Below the pieces are notes generated by a model that did not search any database, was not told where the DNA came from, and saw only the letters and a program-made list of their open reading frames with translations. A stretch of DNA of 64,000 nt from Billgrantia campisalis (lineage in GTDB: Bacteria; Pseudomonadota; Gammaproteobacteria; Pseudomonadales; Halomonadaceae): positions 21,448-85,447 of the forward strand of contig NZ_JABFUC010000016.1 in the NCBI RefSeq assembly GCF_022341425.1. The letters are read 5' to 3'. The number at the start of each line of letters is the position of its first letter. Within the stretch, counting starts at the first letter, position 1. The translations under genes and the position numbers were made by a program. Positions 10,379-22,855 of this stretch are shown here, one piece after another.

Positions 10379-11377
10379 ATGCAGCGTTCAGTGACAGAGT
10401 TTCTCCGTCCGCGCGACATCAAGGTCGAAGAGATCAGCGCACATCACGCGAAGATCGTGCTCGAGCCCTTCGAGCGTGGCTTTGGCCACACGCTGGGCAA
10501 TGCGCTGCGCCGCATCCTGCTCTCGTCCATGCCCGGCTGTGCCGTGGTGGAAGTCGAGATCGCCGGAGTCGAGCACGAGTACAGCGCGATCGAGGGCGTT
10601 CAGGAAGATGTCATCGAGATCCTCCTGAACCTCAAGGACGTGGCCATCCGCATGCACAGTCGCGACGAGGCGGTGCTCTCGCTGAACAAGCAGGGCCCGG
10701 CCGTGGTGACCGCGGGGGACATCGTTCTCGATCACGACGTCGAGATCGTCAATCCGGAACACGTGATCGCCCACGTCAACGAGGGCGCTGAGCTCAAGAT
10801 TCAGCTCAAGATCGCGCGTGGCCGTGGCTACGAGCCCGCCGACGCTCGCGTCGGGGCGGACGACGAGTCGCGCGCCATCGGTCGCCTGCAGCTGGATGCG
10901 ACCTTCAGCCCCGTGCGGCGGGTCTCCTACGCCGTCGATGCGGCGCGTGTCGAGCAGCGTACCGACCTCGACAAGCTGATCATCGACCTGGAGACCGACG
11001 GCACCCTGGATCCGGAAGAGGCCATCCGTCGCAGCGCCACCATCCTGCAGGAGCAGCTGGCAGCGTTCGTCGACCTGGAAGCCGACAAGGAACAGGAGGT
11101 CGAGGAGGAGGAGGATCATATTGATCCGATCCTGCTGCGTCCCGTAGACGATCTCGAGTTGACCGTTCGCAGTGCCAACTGCCTGAAAGCCGAAAACATC
11201 TACTACATCGGTGACCTGATCCAGCGCACCGAGGTGGAGCTGCTGAAAACGCCGAACCTCGGCAAGAAGTCCCTGAACGAGATCAAGGACGTGTTGGCAG
11301 CACGCGGTCTTTCTCTGGGCATGCGGCTGGAAAACTGGCCCCCGGCAAGCCTGAAGGACGAAAAGAGCTCCGCCTAA
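10379..11377 (+). CDS. rpoA: DNA-directed RNA polymerase subunit alpha
   Basis: RpoA, 332 residues (E. coli 329), the assembly platform of RNA polymerase. The N-terminal domain contains [20 protein letters not shown] and the assembly regions. The C-terminal domain (about 250-325) contains [16 protein letters not shown] and [13 protein letters not shown], which contact UP elements and activators. The linker at about 235-247 is unusually acidic ([11 protein letters not shown]). It sits between rpsD and rplQ in the alpha operon. Confidence 0.98.
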   Translation: MQRSVTEFLRPRDIKVEEISAHHAKIVLEPFERGFGHTLGNALRRILLSSMPGCAVVEVEIAGVEHEYSAIEGVQEDVIEILLNLKDVAIRMHSRDEAVLSLNKQGPAVVTAGDIVLDHDVEIVNPEHVIAHVNEGAELKIQLKIARGRGYEPADARVGADDESRAIGRLQLDATFSPVRRVSYAVDAARVEQRTDLDKLIIDLETDGTLDPEEAIRRSATILQEQLAAFVDLEADKEQEVEEEEDHIDPILLRPVDDLELTVRSANCLKAENIYYIGDLIQRTEVELLKTPNLGKKSLNEIKDVLAARGLSLGMRLENWPPASLKDEKSSA

Positions 11378-11416
11378 GCGTCGACTCGAGTCCCAGTTTG
11401 GTAAGGAATCACAACC

Positions 11417-11809
11417 ATGCGTCATCGTAAGAGTGGTCGTCACCTGAATCGTACCAGCTCGCATCGCCAGGCCATGTTCAAGAACATGAGCGTGTCGCTG
11501 ATCGAGCACGAAGTGATCAAGACAACCCTGCCCAAGGCCAAGGAGCTGCGTCGCGTCATCGAGCCGCTGATCACCCTGGCCAAGCAGGACAGCGTCGCCA
11601 ACCGGCGTCTGGCCTTCAGCCGCACCCGCTCCAAGGAAGCGGTCGGCAAGCTCTTCAACGAGCTGGGTCCGCGTTACGTCGAGCGTCCGGGCGGCTACGT
11701 CCGGATCCTCAAGTGCGGCTTCCGCACCGGCGACAACGCGCCCATGGCCTATGTCGAGCTCGTCGATCGCCCGATCGTCGAGGTCGAGGAAGACGCCGTC
11801 GAGGAGTGA
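11417..11809 (+). CDS. rplQ: 50S ribosomal protein L17
   Basis: L17, 130 residues, near the exit tunnel. [20 protein letters not shown] and [20 protein letters not shown] are diagnostic. The C-terminus is acidic (EVEEDAVEE). It is the last gene of the alpha operon and is followed by a strong terminator. Confidence 0.98.
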   Translation: MRHRKSGRHLNRTSSHRQAMFKNMSVSLIEHEVIKTTLPKAKELRRVIEPLITLAKQDSVANRRLAFSRTRSKEAVGKLFNELGPRYVERPGGYVRILKCGFRTGDNAPMAYVELVDRPIVEVEEDAVEE

Positions 11810-11850
11810 TCCCCGACCGGCCTTCCGGCTACGGCAAGCGCTGAAAGAAA

Positions 11851-11880
11851 AACCGGCTCCCGCAAGGGGCCGGTTTTTTT
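11851..11880 (+). terminator. Rho-independent terminator of the alpha operon
   Basis: AACCGGCTCC (11851-11860), loop CGCAA, then GGGGCCGGTT, giving a 10-bp stem with one G-T pair. It runs directly into seven T residues. It lies 41 bp after the rplQ stop. Confidence 0.92.
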
Positions 11881-11920
11881 CATCTTTAACCCCGTAAACC
11901 GCTGCTCCGGTGGGTCTTGA

Positions 11921-12032
11921 TCCGCGGCTTGCCCGGCGACAGGCCTGTTCGGGGGCGCTGTAAACCCATCCCTGGGCGCTACCGACGCCATCCCTGGCGT
12001 AGGACCCCCTCCAGGACCTGTCCCCGGCGCCG
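11921..12032 (-). repeat. Dispersed 3'-UTR repeat, copy 1 (minus orientation)
   Basis: Read on the minus strand this starts 16 bp after the uvrA stop. It has outer arms built on GCCGGGGACAGG and CCTGTCGCCGGGC, a GGGGG/CCCCC second stem, and an inner hairpin ACGCC-AGGGAT-GGCGT. The core TAGCGCCCAGGGA...GGGTTTACAGCGCC is shared with the copies at 32341 and 53826. The inner stem sequence differs between copies but pairing is kept. Function unknown. Confidence 0.75.
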
Positions 12033-12048
12033 CTCACCTTGAGGCAGA

Positions 12049-14910
<2,862 letters not shown>

Positions 14911-14940
14911 TCCCACCTCGTGGCGCGCGGCAAAACCACC

Positions 14941-14970
14941 ATTATACGGGCGGGGTCCGTCGGGCGGCAA
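14941..14970 (-). promoter_or_regulatory. Candidate sigma-70 promoter for uvrA
   Basis: On the minus strand TTGCCG (14965-14970) is followed by an 18-bp spacer and a perfect TATAAT (14941-14946), about 30 bp before the uvrA ATG. No LexA-type CTG-N10-CAG box is evident, unlike E. coli uvrA. Confidence 0.6.
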
Positions 14971-14989
14971 AGCGCCTTGGGGACGAACG

Positions 14990-15018
14990 TTTCCTGTGTC
15001 GGCCGGAACGGCTAGAAT
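14990..15018 (+). promoter_or_regulatory. Candidate sigma-70 promoter for yajR
   Basis: TTTCCT (14990-14995), 17-bp spacer, TAGAAT (15013-15018), about 53 bp before the yajR ATG and divergent from the uvrA promoter. The -35 is weak. Confidence 0.45.
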
Positions 15019-15071
15019 GGGCCCTCACCCAGGGCGAGGTCGCCCGCCTATCCATCGGATTCATCCACCTT

Positions 15072-16460
15072 ATGCGCAAGGTCTCTGGACTCCTGCTTGC
15101 CTCTGAACGGCGCGCCATCACTGGCCTGGCCAGTCTCTATGCTACGCGCATGCTGGGCCTGTTCATGGTGCTGCCGGTGCTGGCGCTCTATGCCGACGAC
15201 CTGGCCGGCGCCACGCCCCTGCTGATAGGGCTGGCTCTGGGCGTCTATGGTCTCACCCAGGCGATCCTGCAGATTCCCTTCGGCCTGCTCTCCGACCGCT
15301 TTGGGCGCAAGCCGATCATCGCCGGCGGGCTCTTGCTGTTTCTGATCGGCAGCGTGGTCGCCGCCCAGGCCGACAGCATCGGCGGGGTGATCCTCGGCCG
15401 CTGCCTGCAGGGCAGTGGAGCGGTGGCCGCCGCGATCATGGCGCTGCTCGCCGACCAGACCCGCGAGCAGGTGCGCACCGCGGCCATGGCCACCATCGGG
15501 CTCTCCATCGGCGTGGCCTTTGCCGTGGCCATGGTGCTCGGCCCCTGGCTGGCGGCGTTGTTCGGTCTCTCCTCGGTGTTCTGGTTCACGGCACTGCTCG
15601 CCGCGCTGGGGCTCGTGGTGCTGTGGAAGCTGGTGCCGCCGGCGCCGCGTCGCCTGCGGCATCGCGACGTGGGTATCGACCGCCGCCAGTTGGCCGGCAT
15701 CCTCACCCGCGCCGACCTGTGGCGGCTCGACCTGTCGATCTTCGCCCTACACCTGGTGCTGATGGCGATCTTCGTCGCCGTGCCCTTCCGGCTGGTCGAG
15801 GCCGGCATCGCCGCCGAGCATCACGGCCTGGCCTACCTGGGCATCATGGCGCTGGCCTTCGCCTGCATGGTGCCGCTGGTGATCGTGGCCGAGAAGCGCC
15901 AGCGCATGCGCGGCATGTGTCTGCTGGCGATCGGCGGCATCGCCGTCAGCCTGGCGGGTCTGGCGGGGGTCGGCGGCGGCTGGCTGCTGTTCGCCTGGCT
16001 GCTGCTGTTCTTTACGGCCTTCAACCTGCTCGAGGCGACGCTGCCGTCGATGCTCAGCAAGCTGGCCCCGGCCGGGGCCAAGGGCACCGCCATGGGGGTC
16101 TACTCCACCAGCCAGTTCCTGGGGGCTTTCCTGGGCGGCCTGCTGGGCGGCCTGCTCGCCCAGCAGTGGGGGCTGCCGGCGGTATTCATCGGCTGCGCCC
16201 TGCTGGCCGCGCTGTGGTGGCTGGTGATGCTCGGCATGCCGGCTCCGCCGCATCTCTCCAGCGAGGTGGTGGCGCTGGACGACGACCACCCCGAAGGCGC
16301 CATGGAGACGCTGATGGCGAGCTTCGCCGAGGTGGCCGGCGTCGAGGACGTGCTGGTCGTTCCCGAAGAGCGGCTGGCCTATCTTAAGGTGGACCGGCGG
16401 CGTCTCGATGAAGATGCCCTGGATCGCCTGATCCGTTCCAACCGCCATCGTGGCGGCTAG
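15072..16460 (+). CDS. yajR: Major facilitator superfamily transporter, YajR type
   Basis: A 462-residue inner-membrane protein with 12 predicted hydrophobic segments and a hydrophilic C-terminal domain. MFS motif A appears as GLLSDRFGRKPII, and motif B/C-like segments follow (LGRCLQGSGAVAAAIMALL). TAMGVYSTSQFLGAFLGG is a hallmark of the YajR group. Residues from about 400 match the ferredoxin-like YAM domain of E. coli YajR (SFAEVAGVEDVLVVPEERLAYLKVD). Substrate unknown; the family is treated as proton-driven drug/metabolite efflux. It lies between uvrA and ssb. Confidence 0.85.
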   Translation: MRKVSGLLLASERRAITGLASLYATRMLGLFMVLPVLALYADDLAGATPLLIGLALGVYGLTQAILQIPFGLLSDRFGRKPIIAGGLLLFLIGSVVAAQADSIGGVILGRCLQGSGAVAAAIMALLADQTREQVRTAAMATIGLSIGVAFAVAMVLGPWLAALFGLSSVFWFTALLAALGLVVLWKLVPPAPRRLRHRDVGIDRRQLAGILTRADLWRLDLSIFALHLVLMAIFVAVPFRLVEAGIAAEHHGLAYLGIMALAFACMVPLVIVAEKRQRMRGMCLLAIGGIAVSLAGLAGVGGGWLLFAWLLLFFTAFNLLEATLPSMLSKLAPAGAKGTAMGVYSTSQFLGAFLGGLLGGLLAQQWGLPAVFIGCALLAALWWLVMLGMPAPPHLSSEVVALDDDHPEGAMETLMASFAEVAGVEDVLVVPEERLAYLKVDRRRLDEDALDRLIRSNRHRGG

Positions 16461-16541
16461 CCCTGACCCGGGCGCGGGTGCCCGCGGGCGCTCCTAGGGT
16501 ACCCATATCACGAGCAGAACCAACGAATAGGGAGTTCCATC

Positions 16542-17171
16542 ATGGCCCGAGGCGTCAACAAGGTCATTCTCATCGGCAACCTGGGGCAGGATCCCGAGGT
16601 TCGCTTCAGCCCTTCGGGTACTGCCGTCGCCAATCTCAACCTGGCGACCACCGACACCTGGACCGACCGCCAGAGCGGCCAGCGCCAGGAGCGCACCGAG
16701 TGGCATCGCCTGGTGCTGTTCAACAAGCTGGCGGAGATTGCCCAGCAGTACCTCAAGAAGGGCAGCAAGATCTATGTCGAGGGCCGGCTGCAGACCCGCA
16801 AGTGGCAGGGCCAGGACGGCCAGGACCGCTACACCACCGAGATCGTGGTCAACGACATGCAGATGCTTGACTCCCGCGGCGGCGGCGGTGATTTCCAGGG
16901 CGGCGGGGCGCCTCGCCAGGGCGGCTACCAGGGCGGCGGCTACGGCGGTCAGCCCCAGCAGCAGGGCGGCTATGGCACGGCGCCGCCGCCCCAGGGCGGC
17001 AACGTCGCCGGCGGCCAGCCCGCGCCGCGCCCGGCTCCCCAGCCGGCCCCGATGCCTCAGCAGGGTGGCCAGCAGCAGGGCAGCCCGCAGCAGGGTGGCC
17101 AGCAGCAGGGCAACTATGGCGCCCCCGATCCGGGCAGCTTCGACGATTTCGACGACGAGATCCCGTTCTGA
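16542..17171 (+). CDS. ssb: Single-stranded DNA-binding protein
   Basis: SSB, 209 residues. The OB fold (about 1-110) begins [20 protein letters not shown] and includes [22 protein letters not shown] long Gly/Gln/Pro-rich linker follows, and the protein ends in the acidic interaction tip DDFDDEIPF that recruits repair and replication partners. A GGGAG SD precedes the ATG. The linker contains a short tandem duplication listed separately. Confidence 0.97.
   Translation: MARGVNKVILIGNLGQDPEVRFSPSGTAVANLNLATTDTWTDRQSGQRQERTEWHRLVLFNKLAEIAQQYLKKGSKIYVEGRLQTRKWQGQDGQDRYTTEIVVNDMQMLDSRGGGGDFQGGGAPRQGGYQGGGYGGQPQQQGGYGTAPPPQGGNVAGGQPAPRPAPQPAPMPQQGGQQQGSPQQGGQQQGNYGAPDPGSFDDFDDEIPF
17058..17112 (+). 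repeat. Tandem duplication in the ssb linker
   Basis: Two identical 25-bp blocks beginning CAGCAGGGTGGCC start at 17058 and 17088, a 30-bp period. They encode a repeated QQGGQQQG unit. This is in-frame expansion of the disordered linker. Confidence 0.85.
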
Positions 17172-17202
17172 AACGCGTGTTCAGCCTGTCGGAGGGTCTG
17201 GC

Positions 17203-18090
17203 GTGAAGCTGTTGATACTGGATGCCGGGCACTGCCTGAACCTGGCCCTGGCCCGGGTGGCGCATCGGCGCAGCGATACCGAGCTGGTGATCGAGGCCGG
17301 CCTGGAGATCGATGCCGAGCGGCTACGCGAGCTGGCGCCGGACGCGGTGATCATTCCGCCGCTGTCCGGCCCCATGGATATCGAGCCGGCGGCGGTGGTG
17401 GCCCATGGCCATGGCGTCGACGCCTGCCTGGCGGCCTGCCGGGAAACCGATACGCCGCTGGTGTGGTGCGTTTCCGACCAGCTCTATCAGGATGGCTTCG
17501 ACACGCCCATCGACGAGCACGTGATTCCCGCACCGCGCGACGAAAGCCTGCGGCGGCTGATCGCTATCGGCGACCGCATTCGCAGCGGCCACCCTCGCCA
17601 CCTGATTGTGCGACTGGGGCCGCTGTTCGCCCTTGAGGGCGGGCACGCCTGGCTCAGTGACGTCATCGACTGCCTGATCGCCGGCGATAACGTGCGGGCC
17701 GCCCAGGATGTGATCTTCTGCCCCACGTCGGCGGACGCCGTGGCCATGGCGCTGGTGGGCATGCTGCACCAGCTGGCCTGCGGCTCGAGCGCCTGGGGGG
17801 CCTACCACCTGGCCGGCACCGAGCCGGTCAGCGCCTACACCTTTACTTCCCTGGTGCGCACCCAGCTCGCCACGCGGCTCGAGGGCCTGGGGAAGCCGGC
17901 GACCCTGGGCGAAGTCAAGGCACTCAAGCACCACCATGACCAGCCGCTGCGCCGCGTGCTCAATTGCCGCCGGGTGCTGGAGGCCTTCGGGGTGCACCAG
18001 AAACCCTGGCGGCTGGAGGTGGGGCGCATGCTCGACGAGTGGTGCCAGGCGCGTCGTCCGCCGCTGGCGGAGGGTGACGCTCGCTCATGA
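17203..18090 (+). CDS. RmlD-like sugar-nucleotide-binding / NAD(P)-dependent reductase family protein
   Basis: 295 residues from GTG 17203, preceded by GGAGGGTCTGGC. The N-terminus MKLLILDAGHCLNLALAR resembles a Rossmann beta-alpha unit, but the glycine motif is degenerate. The middle has HLIVRLGPLFALEGG and the C-terminal half has GAYHLAGTEPVSAYTFTSLV, typical of RmlD-type dTDP-4-dehydrorhamnose reductase homologues. The classical YxxxK is not obvious, so catalysis is doubtful. The stop overlaps the next start by 4 bp (ATGA), so coupling with the acyltransferase is likely. Function not assigned. Confidence 0.7.
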   Translation: MKLLILDAGHCLNLALARVAHRRSDTELVIEAGLEIDAERLRELAPDAVIIPPLSGPMDIEPAAVVAHGHGVDACLAACRETDTPLVWCVSDQLYQDGFDTPIDEHVIPAPRDESLRRLIAIGDRIRSGHPRHLIVRLGPLFALEGGHAWLSDVIDCLIAGDNVRAAQDVIFCPTSADAVAMALVGMLHQLACGSSAWGAYHLAGTEPVSAYTFTSLVRTQLATRLEGLGKPATLGEVKALKHHHDQPLRRVLNCRRVLEAFGVHQKPWRLEVGRMLDEWCQARRPPLAEGDARS

Positions 18091-18851
18091 ACGTGATTCG
18101 CAGCCTGCTCTTCTATCTGGGCTATTTCCTGGCCATCCTGGTCTGCGGCGGGCTCTTCCTGCCGGTGGCGCCGCTGCTGCCGCTGCCGGCTCGCTACCGC
18201 CTGCTTAATCTCTATAACCATTTCGTGACGGCCTGGTTTCGCTGGACCTGCGGCGTTCGCTACCACATCCGGGGGCGGGAGCACCTGCCCGAAGGGCCCT
18301 GCGTGATACTCGCCAACCACCAGTGCGAATGGGAGACCCTCTACCTGCAGATCCTCAAGCCGCCGGTGTGCACGGTGCTCAAGCAGGAGCTGCTGCGCAT
18401 CCCGCTGTTCGGCTGGGGGCTGCGGCTGCTGCACCCCATCGCCCTGGACCGCTCGAAGCCGGCGCGGGCCATGCGTCAGGTACTGGCCCAGGGCGTGGCG
18501 CGCCTGCAGGAGGGGCTCTCGGTGCTGATCTTCCCCGAGGGAACGCGGGTGGCGCCGGGGCAGCGGCGGCGCTACAACAAGAGCGGCGCGGTGATCGCCT
18601 GCCGGGCCGGGGTGCCGGTGCTGCCGGTGGCCCACAACGCCGGCGAGCGCTGGCCGGGGCGCCACTGGGTCAAGAACCCGGGGACCCTGAACGTGGTGGT
18701 GGGCGAGCCGATCGCCACCCAGGGGCGCAGCGCCGACGAGGTGCTGGCCGAGGTGGAGGCGTGGATCGAGGCGCGCCTGGCCGAGATCTCCGAGGTGCCG
18801 AGGCCCGGGGCGCCTGCGCCTGACCGCCCGCAGAGGGTACGCTCCGCGTAG
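18087..18851 (+). CDS. plsC: 1-acyl-sn-glycerol-3-phosphate acyltransferase (PlsC family)
   Basis: 254 residues with an N-terminal hydrophobic helix (about 5-30) and an LPLAT domain. Motif I is NHQCEWET (H-x4-E type), motif III is FPEGTR, and a VPVLPVAHNAG segment follows. The family acylates lysophosphatidic acid to phosphatidic acid at the inner membrane. HX4E instead of HX4D occurs in a known proteobacterial subgroup. The ATG overlaps the preceding stop. Other LPLAT specificities are possible. Confidence 0.85.
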   Translation: MNVIRSLLFYLGYFLAILVCGGLFLPVAPLLPLPARYRLLNLYNHFVTAWFRWTCGVRYHIRGREHLPEGPCVILANHQCEWETLYLQILKPPVCTVLKQELLRIPLFGWGLRLLHPIALDRSKPARAMRQVLAQGVARLQEGLSVLIFPEGTRVAPGQRRRYNKSGAVIACRAGVPVLPVAHNAGERWPGRHWVKNPGTLNVVVGEPIATQGRSADEVLAEVEAWIEARLAEISEVPRPGAPAPDRPQRVRSA

Positions 18852-18894
18852 GCAAGCCACAGGCCAACAAGCCAGGCTGGGAAAGCCGGGTCAC

Positions 18895-18928
18895 GAAAAA
18901 AGGCGTCCGCTCAGCGGACGCCTTTTTT
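18895..18928. terminator. Bidirectional terminator between plsC and fabB
   Basis: AAAAAAGGCGTCCGCT pairs with AGCGGACGCCTTTTTT around a one-base centre, with A and T runs on both sides. It therefore terminates both the plus-strand acyltransferase and the converging minus-strand fabB. Confidence 0.93.
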
Positions 18929-18945
18929 CAGGGGGCGACAAAAAC

Positions 18946-20163
18946 TCAGTCGCGGTAGCGCTGGAGCACCAGGCAGGCGTTGGTGCCGCCGAAGCCGAAG
19001 CTGTTGGAGAGCACCCGCTCGATGGCTACGCCGTCGCGACGCTGGGTCACGATATCGAAGCCGCTGGCCTGGTCGTCGAGCTCCTCGACGTTGGCCGAGG
19101 CGGCGATGAAGTCGTTCTCCATCATCAGCAGCGAGTAGATCGCCTCCTGCACCCCGGTGGCGCCCAGGGAGTGGCCGGTGAGCGACTTGGTGGAGCTCAT
19201 GGCCGGGGTGGTGTCGCCGAAGACCTCGCGAATGGCGGTGAGCTCGGCCACGTCGCCCACCGGGGTGGAGGTGCCGTGGGTGTTGATGTAGTCGATCTTG
19301 CCGTCGATGCCGGCCAGGGCCTGGCGCATGCAGCGCACCGCCCCCTCGCCCGAGGGTGCGACCATGTCGTGCCCGTCGGACGTGGCGCCGTAGCCGACCA
19401 CCTCGGCGTAGATCTTCGCGCCGCGCGCCCTGGCGTGCTCCAGCTCCTCGAGCACCAGCATGCCGCCGCCGCCGGCGATGACGAAGCCGTCGCGGGCCTT
19501 GTCATAGGGGCGCGACGCCTTCTCCGGAATCTCGTTGTAGTGGGTGGAGAGGGCGCCCATGGCGTCGAACAAACAGGAGAGGGTCCAGTGTTCCTCCTCG
19601 CCGCCGCCGGCGAAGACCACGTCCTGCTTGCCCATCTGGATCTGCTCCATGGCGCTGCCGATGCAGTGGGCGGAGGTGGCGCAGGCCGAGGAGATCGAGT
19701 AGTTGACCCCCTTGATCTTGAACGGCGTGGCCAGGCAGGCGGAGACGGTGCTGCCCATGGTGCGGGTGACCCGGTAGGGGCCGACCCGGCGCAGGCCCTT
19801 CTCGCGCATGACGTCGGCGGCCTCCACCTGGTTGGCGCTGGAGGCGCCGCCGGAGCCGGCGATCAGACCGGTGCGCTCATTGGAGACCATCTCCGGGGTC
19901 AGGCCCGCGTCCTCGATGGCCTGGGCCATGGAGACATAGGCGTAGGCCGCGGCGTCGCCCATGAAGCGGCGCAGCTTGCGGTCGACCAGCTCGTCGAGGT
20001 CGATGTCCACGACGCCGGCTACCTGGCTTCTGAAGCCGCGCTCGGCGTACTCATCCTTGAAGCGAATGCCCGAGCGCCCCGCCTTGAGGGCCTCGGTGAC
20101 CGCGTCGCGGTCATTACCCAGGCAGGACACGATGCCCAGTCCAGTGACTACCACTCGTCGCAT
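18946..20163 (-). CDS. fabB: 3-oxoacyl-[acyl-carrier-protein] synthase I
   Basis: FabB, 405 residues (E. coli 406), the condensing enzyme needed to elongate unsaturated acyl chains. The catalytic Cys lies in [12 protein letters not shown], the two His in [10 protein letters not shown] and [12 protein letters not shown]. The ATG at 20163 has AGGAGG 7 bp upstream. It is 13 bp downstream of fabA, forming the classical fabAB operon of Pseudomonas and Halomonas. Confidence 0.97.
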   Translation of the reverse strand: MRRVVVTGLGIVSCLGNDRDAVTEALKAGRSGIRFKDEYAERGFRSQVAGVVDIDLDELVDRKLRRFMGDAAAYAYVSMAQAIEDAGLTPEMVSNERTGLIAGSGGASSANQVEAADVMREKGLRRVGPYRVTRTMGSTVSACLATPFKIKGVNYSISSACATSAHCIGSAMEQIQMGKQDVVFAGGGEEEHWTLSCLFDAMGALSTHYNEIPEKASRPYDKARDGFVIAGGGGMLVLEELEHARARGAKIYAEVVGYGATSDGHDMVAPSGEGAVRCMRQALAGIDGKIDYINTHGTSTPVGDVAELTAIREVFGDTTPAMSSTKSLTGHSLGATGVQEAIYSLLMMENDFIAASANVEELDDQASGFDIVTQRRDGVAIERVLSNSFGFGGTNACLVLQRYRD

Positions 20164-20176
20164 GGGAGCCTCCTGA

Positions 20177-20692
20177 TCAGAAGTTCGCGGTAGAAGTGAA
20201 CAGGCCGACGCGCAGATCGGTGGCCTGGTAGATGTCGCGACCGTCGACGGACACGGTGCCGTCGGCAATGCCGAGGATCAGGCGCCGGGTGATGATGCGC
20301 TTGATGTCGATCTTGTAGGTGACCTTCTTGGCGTCGGGCAGGATCTGGCCGGTGAACTTGACCTCACCGCAGCCCAGTGCACGACCACGGCCGGGATGGC
20401 CGAGCCAGCCCAGGTAGAAGCCCACCAGCTGCCACATGGCGTCCAGCCCCAGGCAGCCGGGCATCACCGGGTCGCCGGGGAAGTGGCAGTCGAAGAACCA
20501 GAGGTCGGGGGTGATATCCAGCTCGGCGATCAGCTCGCCTTTGCCGTGATCCCCGCCGTCTTCATAGATTCGCGTGATGCGATCGAGCATCAGCATGTTG
20601 GGGGCCGGCAGCTGGGCATTGCCGGGGCCGAACAGTTCACCGCGGCTGCATGCCAGCAGTTCTTCGCGTTCGAAGGAGTGTTGCTTGGTCAC
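20177..20692 (-). CDS. fabA: 3-hydroxydecanoyl-ACP dehydratase/isomerase
   Basis: FabA, 171 residues as in E. coli. It dehydrates 3-hydroxydecanoyl-ACP and isomerises the trans-2 product to cis-3, starting unsaturated fatty acid synthesis. The catalytic His is in [20 protein letters not shown] together with the Asp of GLDAMWQL. The start is GTG ([15 protein letters not shown]). No FabR/DesT-like palindrome was recognised in the 245-bp upstream region. Confidence 0.97.
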   Translation of the reverse strand: MTKQHSFEREELLACSRGELFGPGNAQLPAPNMLMLDRITRIYEDGGDHGKGELIAELDITPDLWFFDCHFPGDPVMPGCLGLDAMWQLVGFYLGWLGHPGRGRALGCGEVKFTGQILPDAKKVTYKIDIKRIITRRLILGIADGTVSVDGRDIYQATDLRVGLFTSTANF

Positions 20693-20937
20693 TGGGTCGT
20701 TCCGAGTCGCAGTTTTTGTGGGCCTCCCGCGGGCATGGCGGGCGCGTCGTCATCATGGCGGCGCCCCTAGCCCGGGCGGCCCCGCCTAGTCTACTGGCCG
20801 CGGCCGACGAATGCACGCCGGGCATGACGCGCCGCCCCCGAGAGATTAAAGTGTAGTGCCAGCGGGTCGATAGTCTCTCAACAGGCGGCTAGTCGACGCC
20901 ACTCCTCTTTCTTGCGCCCGTCACCGCGGAACCTGAC

Positions 20938-22806
20938 ATGCTGTCTGCTTCGACCCTCAACCGTCCCCTGACCTGGGCCGCCCTGGCCGCCCTGCCGGCC
21001 TGCATCTGGCTGCCCGGCCCGGGGCTGCGGCTGGTGGCAGTGGGCGTCGTCGCCTTGGGGCTCGCCGATACCTGGCGCCAGCTGCGGCGCGACCGACAGC
21101 ATGCCGACCTGATGCAGCAGGCGCTGATGCTCTCCGAAGAGGGGGTGCAGATCACCGACGCCAAGCATCGCATCCTGGCGGTCAACCCGGCCTTCACCCG
21201 CATCACCGGGTTTACCGAGGAGGAGGTGCGCGGCCTCAATGCCAGCAACCTGGTGGCCGCCCGGCATGACGCGGCCTTCTTCAAGCGCTACTGGCAGGCC
21301 CTGGAGAGCAAGGGGCGCTGGGAAGGCGAGATCTGGAGCCGGCGCAAGCAGGGCGACGAATACCCCGAGTGGCTGCGCATCAAGGCGATCACCGACGCCC
21401 ACGGCCGCACCCGCCACTATGTCGGCACCTTCACCGATATCTCGGTCCACAAGGCCCGCGAGCAGGACCTGCGGCGCATCGGCTTCGAGGATCCGCTGAC
21501 CGGGCTGCCCAACCGGCGTCGGCTGCACGACCTGATGACCTCGCGCCTGCGCCACCTGCGCGCCGGCGAGAGTCTGGATATCGCCATCATCGACATCGAT
21601 GGCTTCAAGTCGGTCAATGACAGCCTCGGCGTCGAGCAGGGCGACCGCCTGCTGGCCCGCTTCGGCCAGCGGCTGGCGGGGCACTCGGCCGGCGGCGTGG
21701 TGGGGCGCCTGGGCGGCGATGAGTTCCTGGTGATCCGCACCACCACCTTCGACGACCACGACAAGTGGGTCGAAGGCCTGCGGGCGCATCTGGGGGAGCC
21801 CTTCGAGATCGGCAGCCGCTCGCTGCGCCTGGGGCTGTCCATCGGCAGCTGCCGGGCGCCAGAGGACGGTCGCGAGTCGGGCGTTCTGTTCCAGCGCCTG
21901 GAATCGGCGCTCTACTCGGCCAAGCGCCACGGCCGCAACGTCAGCCAGCGCTTTCGCCCCGCCTTGGATGTTCAGGACAGCCCGCACATGGCGCTGGTCT
22001 ATTCCCTACGCGACGCCCTGGCCAACGGCGATCAGCTGGAACTCCACTACCAGACCCAGCATCGCACCGCGGATGGCACGGTGGTGGGCATGGAGGCGCT
22101 GCTGCGCTGGCGTCATCCGGAGCACGGCATGGTCTCACCGGGCGACTTCATTCCCCTTGCCGAACGCCACGGCCTGATGGGCCAGCTGGGTAACTGGGTC
22201 ATCGACGAGGCGCTGGGACAGATGGCGCGTTGGCGTGAGCTGGGGCTTCCTCAGCTGCCGGTGTGGATCAATATCTCGGCGATCCAGATGTTCCAGGGCG
22301 AGCTGGAGTCGGCGCTCTCCTCGGGACTGGCCCGCCACGGCATCCCCGCCGAACAGCTGGGCCTGGAGTTGACCGAGTCGGTGCTGCTCGATGAGCGGGC
22401 CGGGGATATCGTGCCGCGGCTCGAAGCCCTGCGCGAGAGTGGCCACCGGATCGCCATCGACGACTTCGGTACCGGCTATTCGTCGCTGAGCTATCTCAAG
22501 CGCCTGCCGCTGGACAAGATCAAGCTCGACCGTGCTTTTATCCGCTCGCTGCCCAGCGACACCGCCGATGCCGCCATCGTCGGCGCGGTACTGGCCATGG
22601 CCCGGGGCCTGGCCATGGACGTGGTGGCGGAGGGCGTGGAGACCGAGGGGCAACTGAGCTTCCTGCGCGATGCCGGCTGTGCGCTGGTGCAGGGCTTTTT
22701 CTACTCGCGGCCGGTCTCGGCCCAGGCACTGGAAGCGCAGTGGCAGCAGGCCGCAGGTGGCGCCCAGCCGTCGCCGGGCGCGCTGCACTCCGAATCGACC
22801 CCCTGA
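20938..22806 (+). CDS. Membrane-anchored PAS-GGDEF-EAL cyclic-di-GMP protein
   Basis: 622 residues. A hydrophobic hairpin lies at about 10-45, a PAS domain at about 60-175 (ITDAKHRILAVNPAFTRITG), a GGDEF domain at about 185-340 with intact GGDEF (GRLGGDEFLV) and no RxxD inhibition site, and an EAL domain at about 355-600. EAL catalytic positions are present: MEALLRWRHP, WINISAIQ, LELTESV, DDFGTGYSSLSYLK, VVAEGVE. Both synthase and phosphodiesterase sites look competent, so net direction cannot be told. It is divergent from fabA. Confidence 0.92.
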   Translation: MLSASTLNRPLTWAALAALPACIWLPGPGLRLVAVGVVALGLADTWRQLRRDRQHADLMQQALMLSEEGVQITDAKHRILAVNPAFTRITGFTEEEVRGLNASNLVAARHDAAFFKRYWQALESKGRWEGEIWSRRKQGDEYPEWLRIKAITDAHGRTRHYVGTFTDISVHKAREQDLRRIGFEDPLTGLPNRRRLHDLMTSRLRHLRAGESLDIAIIDIDGFKSVNDSLGVEQGDRLLARFGQRLAGHSAGGVVGRLGGDEFLVIRTTTFDDHDKWVEGLRAHLGEPFEIGSRSLRLGLSIGSCRAPEDGRESGVLFQRLESALYSAKRHGRNVSQRFRPALDVQDSPHMALVYSLRDALANGDQLELHYQTQHRTADGTVVGMEALLRWRHPEHGMVSPGDFIPLAERHGLMGQLGNWVIDEALGQMARWRELGLPQLPVWINISAIQMFQGELESALSSGLARHGIPAEQLGLELTESVLLDERAGDIVPRLEALRESGHRIAIDDFGTGYSSLSYLKRLPLDKIKLDRAFIRSLPSDTADAAIVGAVLAMARGLAMDVVAEGVETEGQLSFLRDAGCALVQGFFYSRPVSAQALEAQWQQAAGGAQPSPGALHSESTP

Positions 22807-22855
22807 GCGCTCCTCATGGCTGGCCGTCCACTCTTTCCACTCGTCATGGTTGGCC

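Noticed and set aside
14911..15071. LexA/SOS box between uvrA and yajR
   Set aside because: No CTG-N10-CAG motif found in the interval.
16461..16541. GC-rich inverted repeats before ssb as a terminator for yajR
   Set aside because: Stem pairing is irregular and no T-run follows.
20693..20937. FabR/DesT-type operator upstream of fabA
   Set aside because: No convincing inverted repeat of the known type; only GC-rich sequence.
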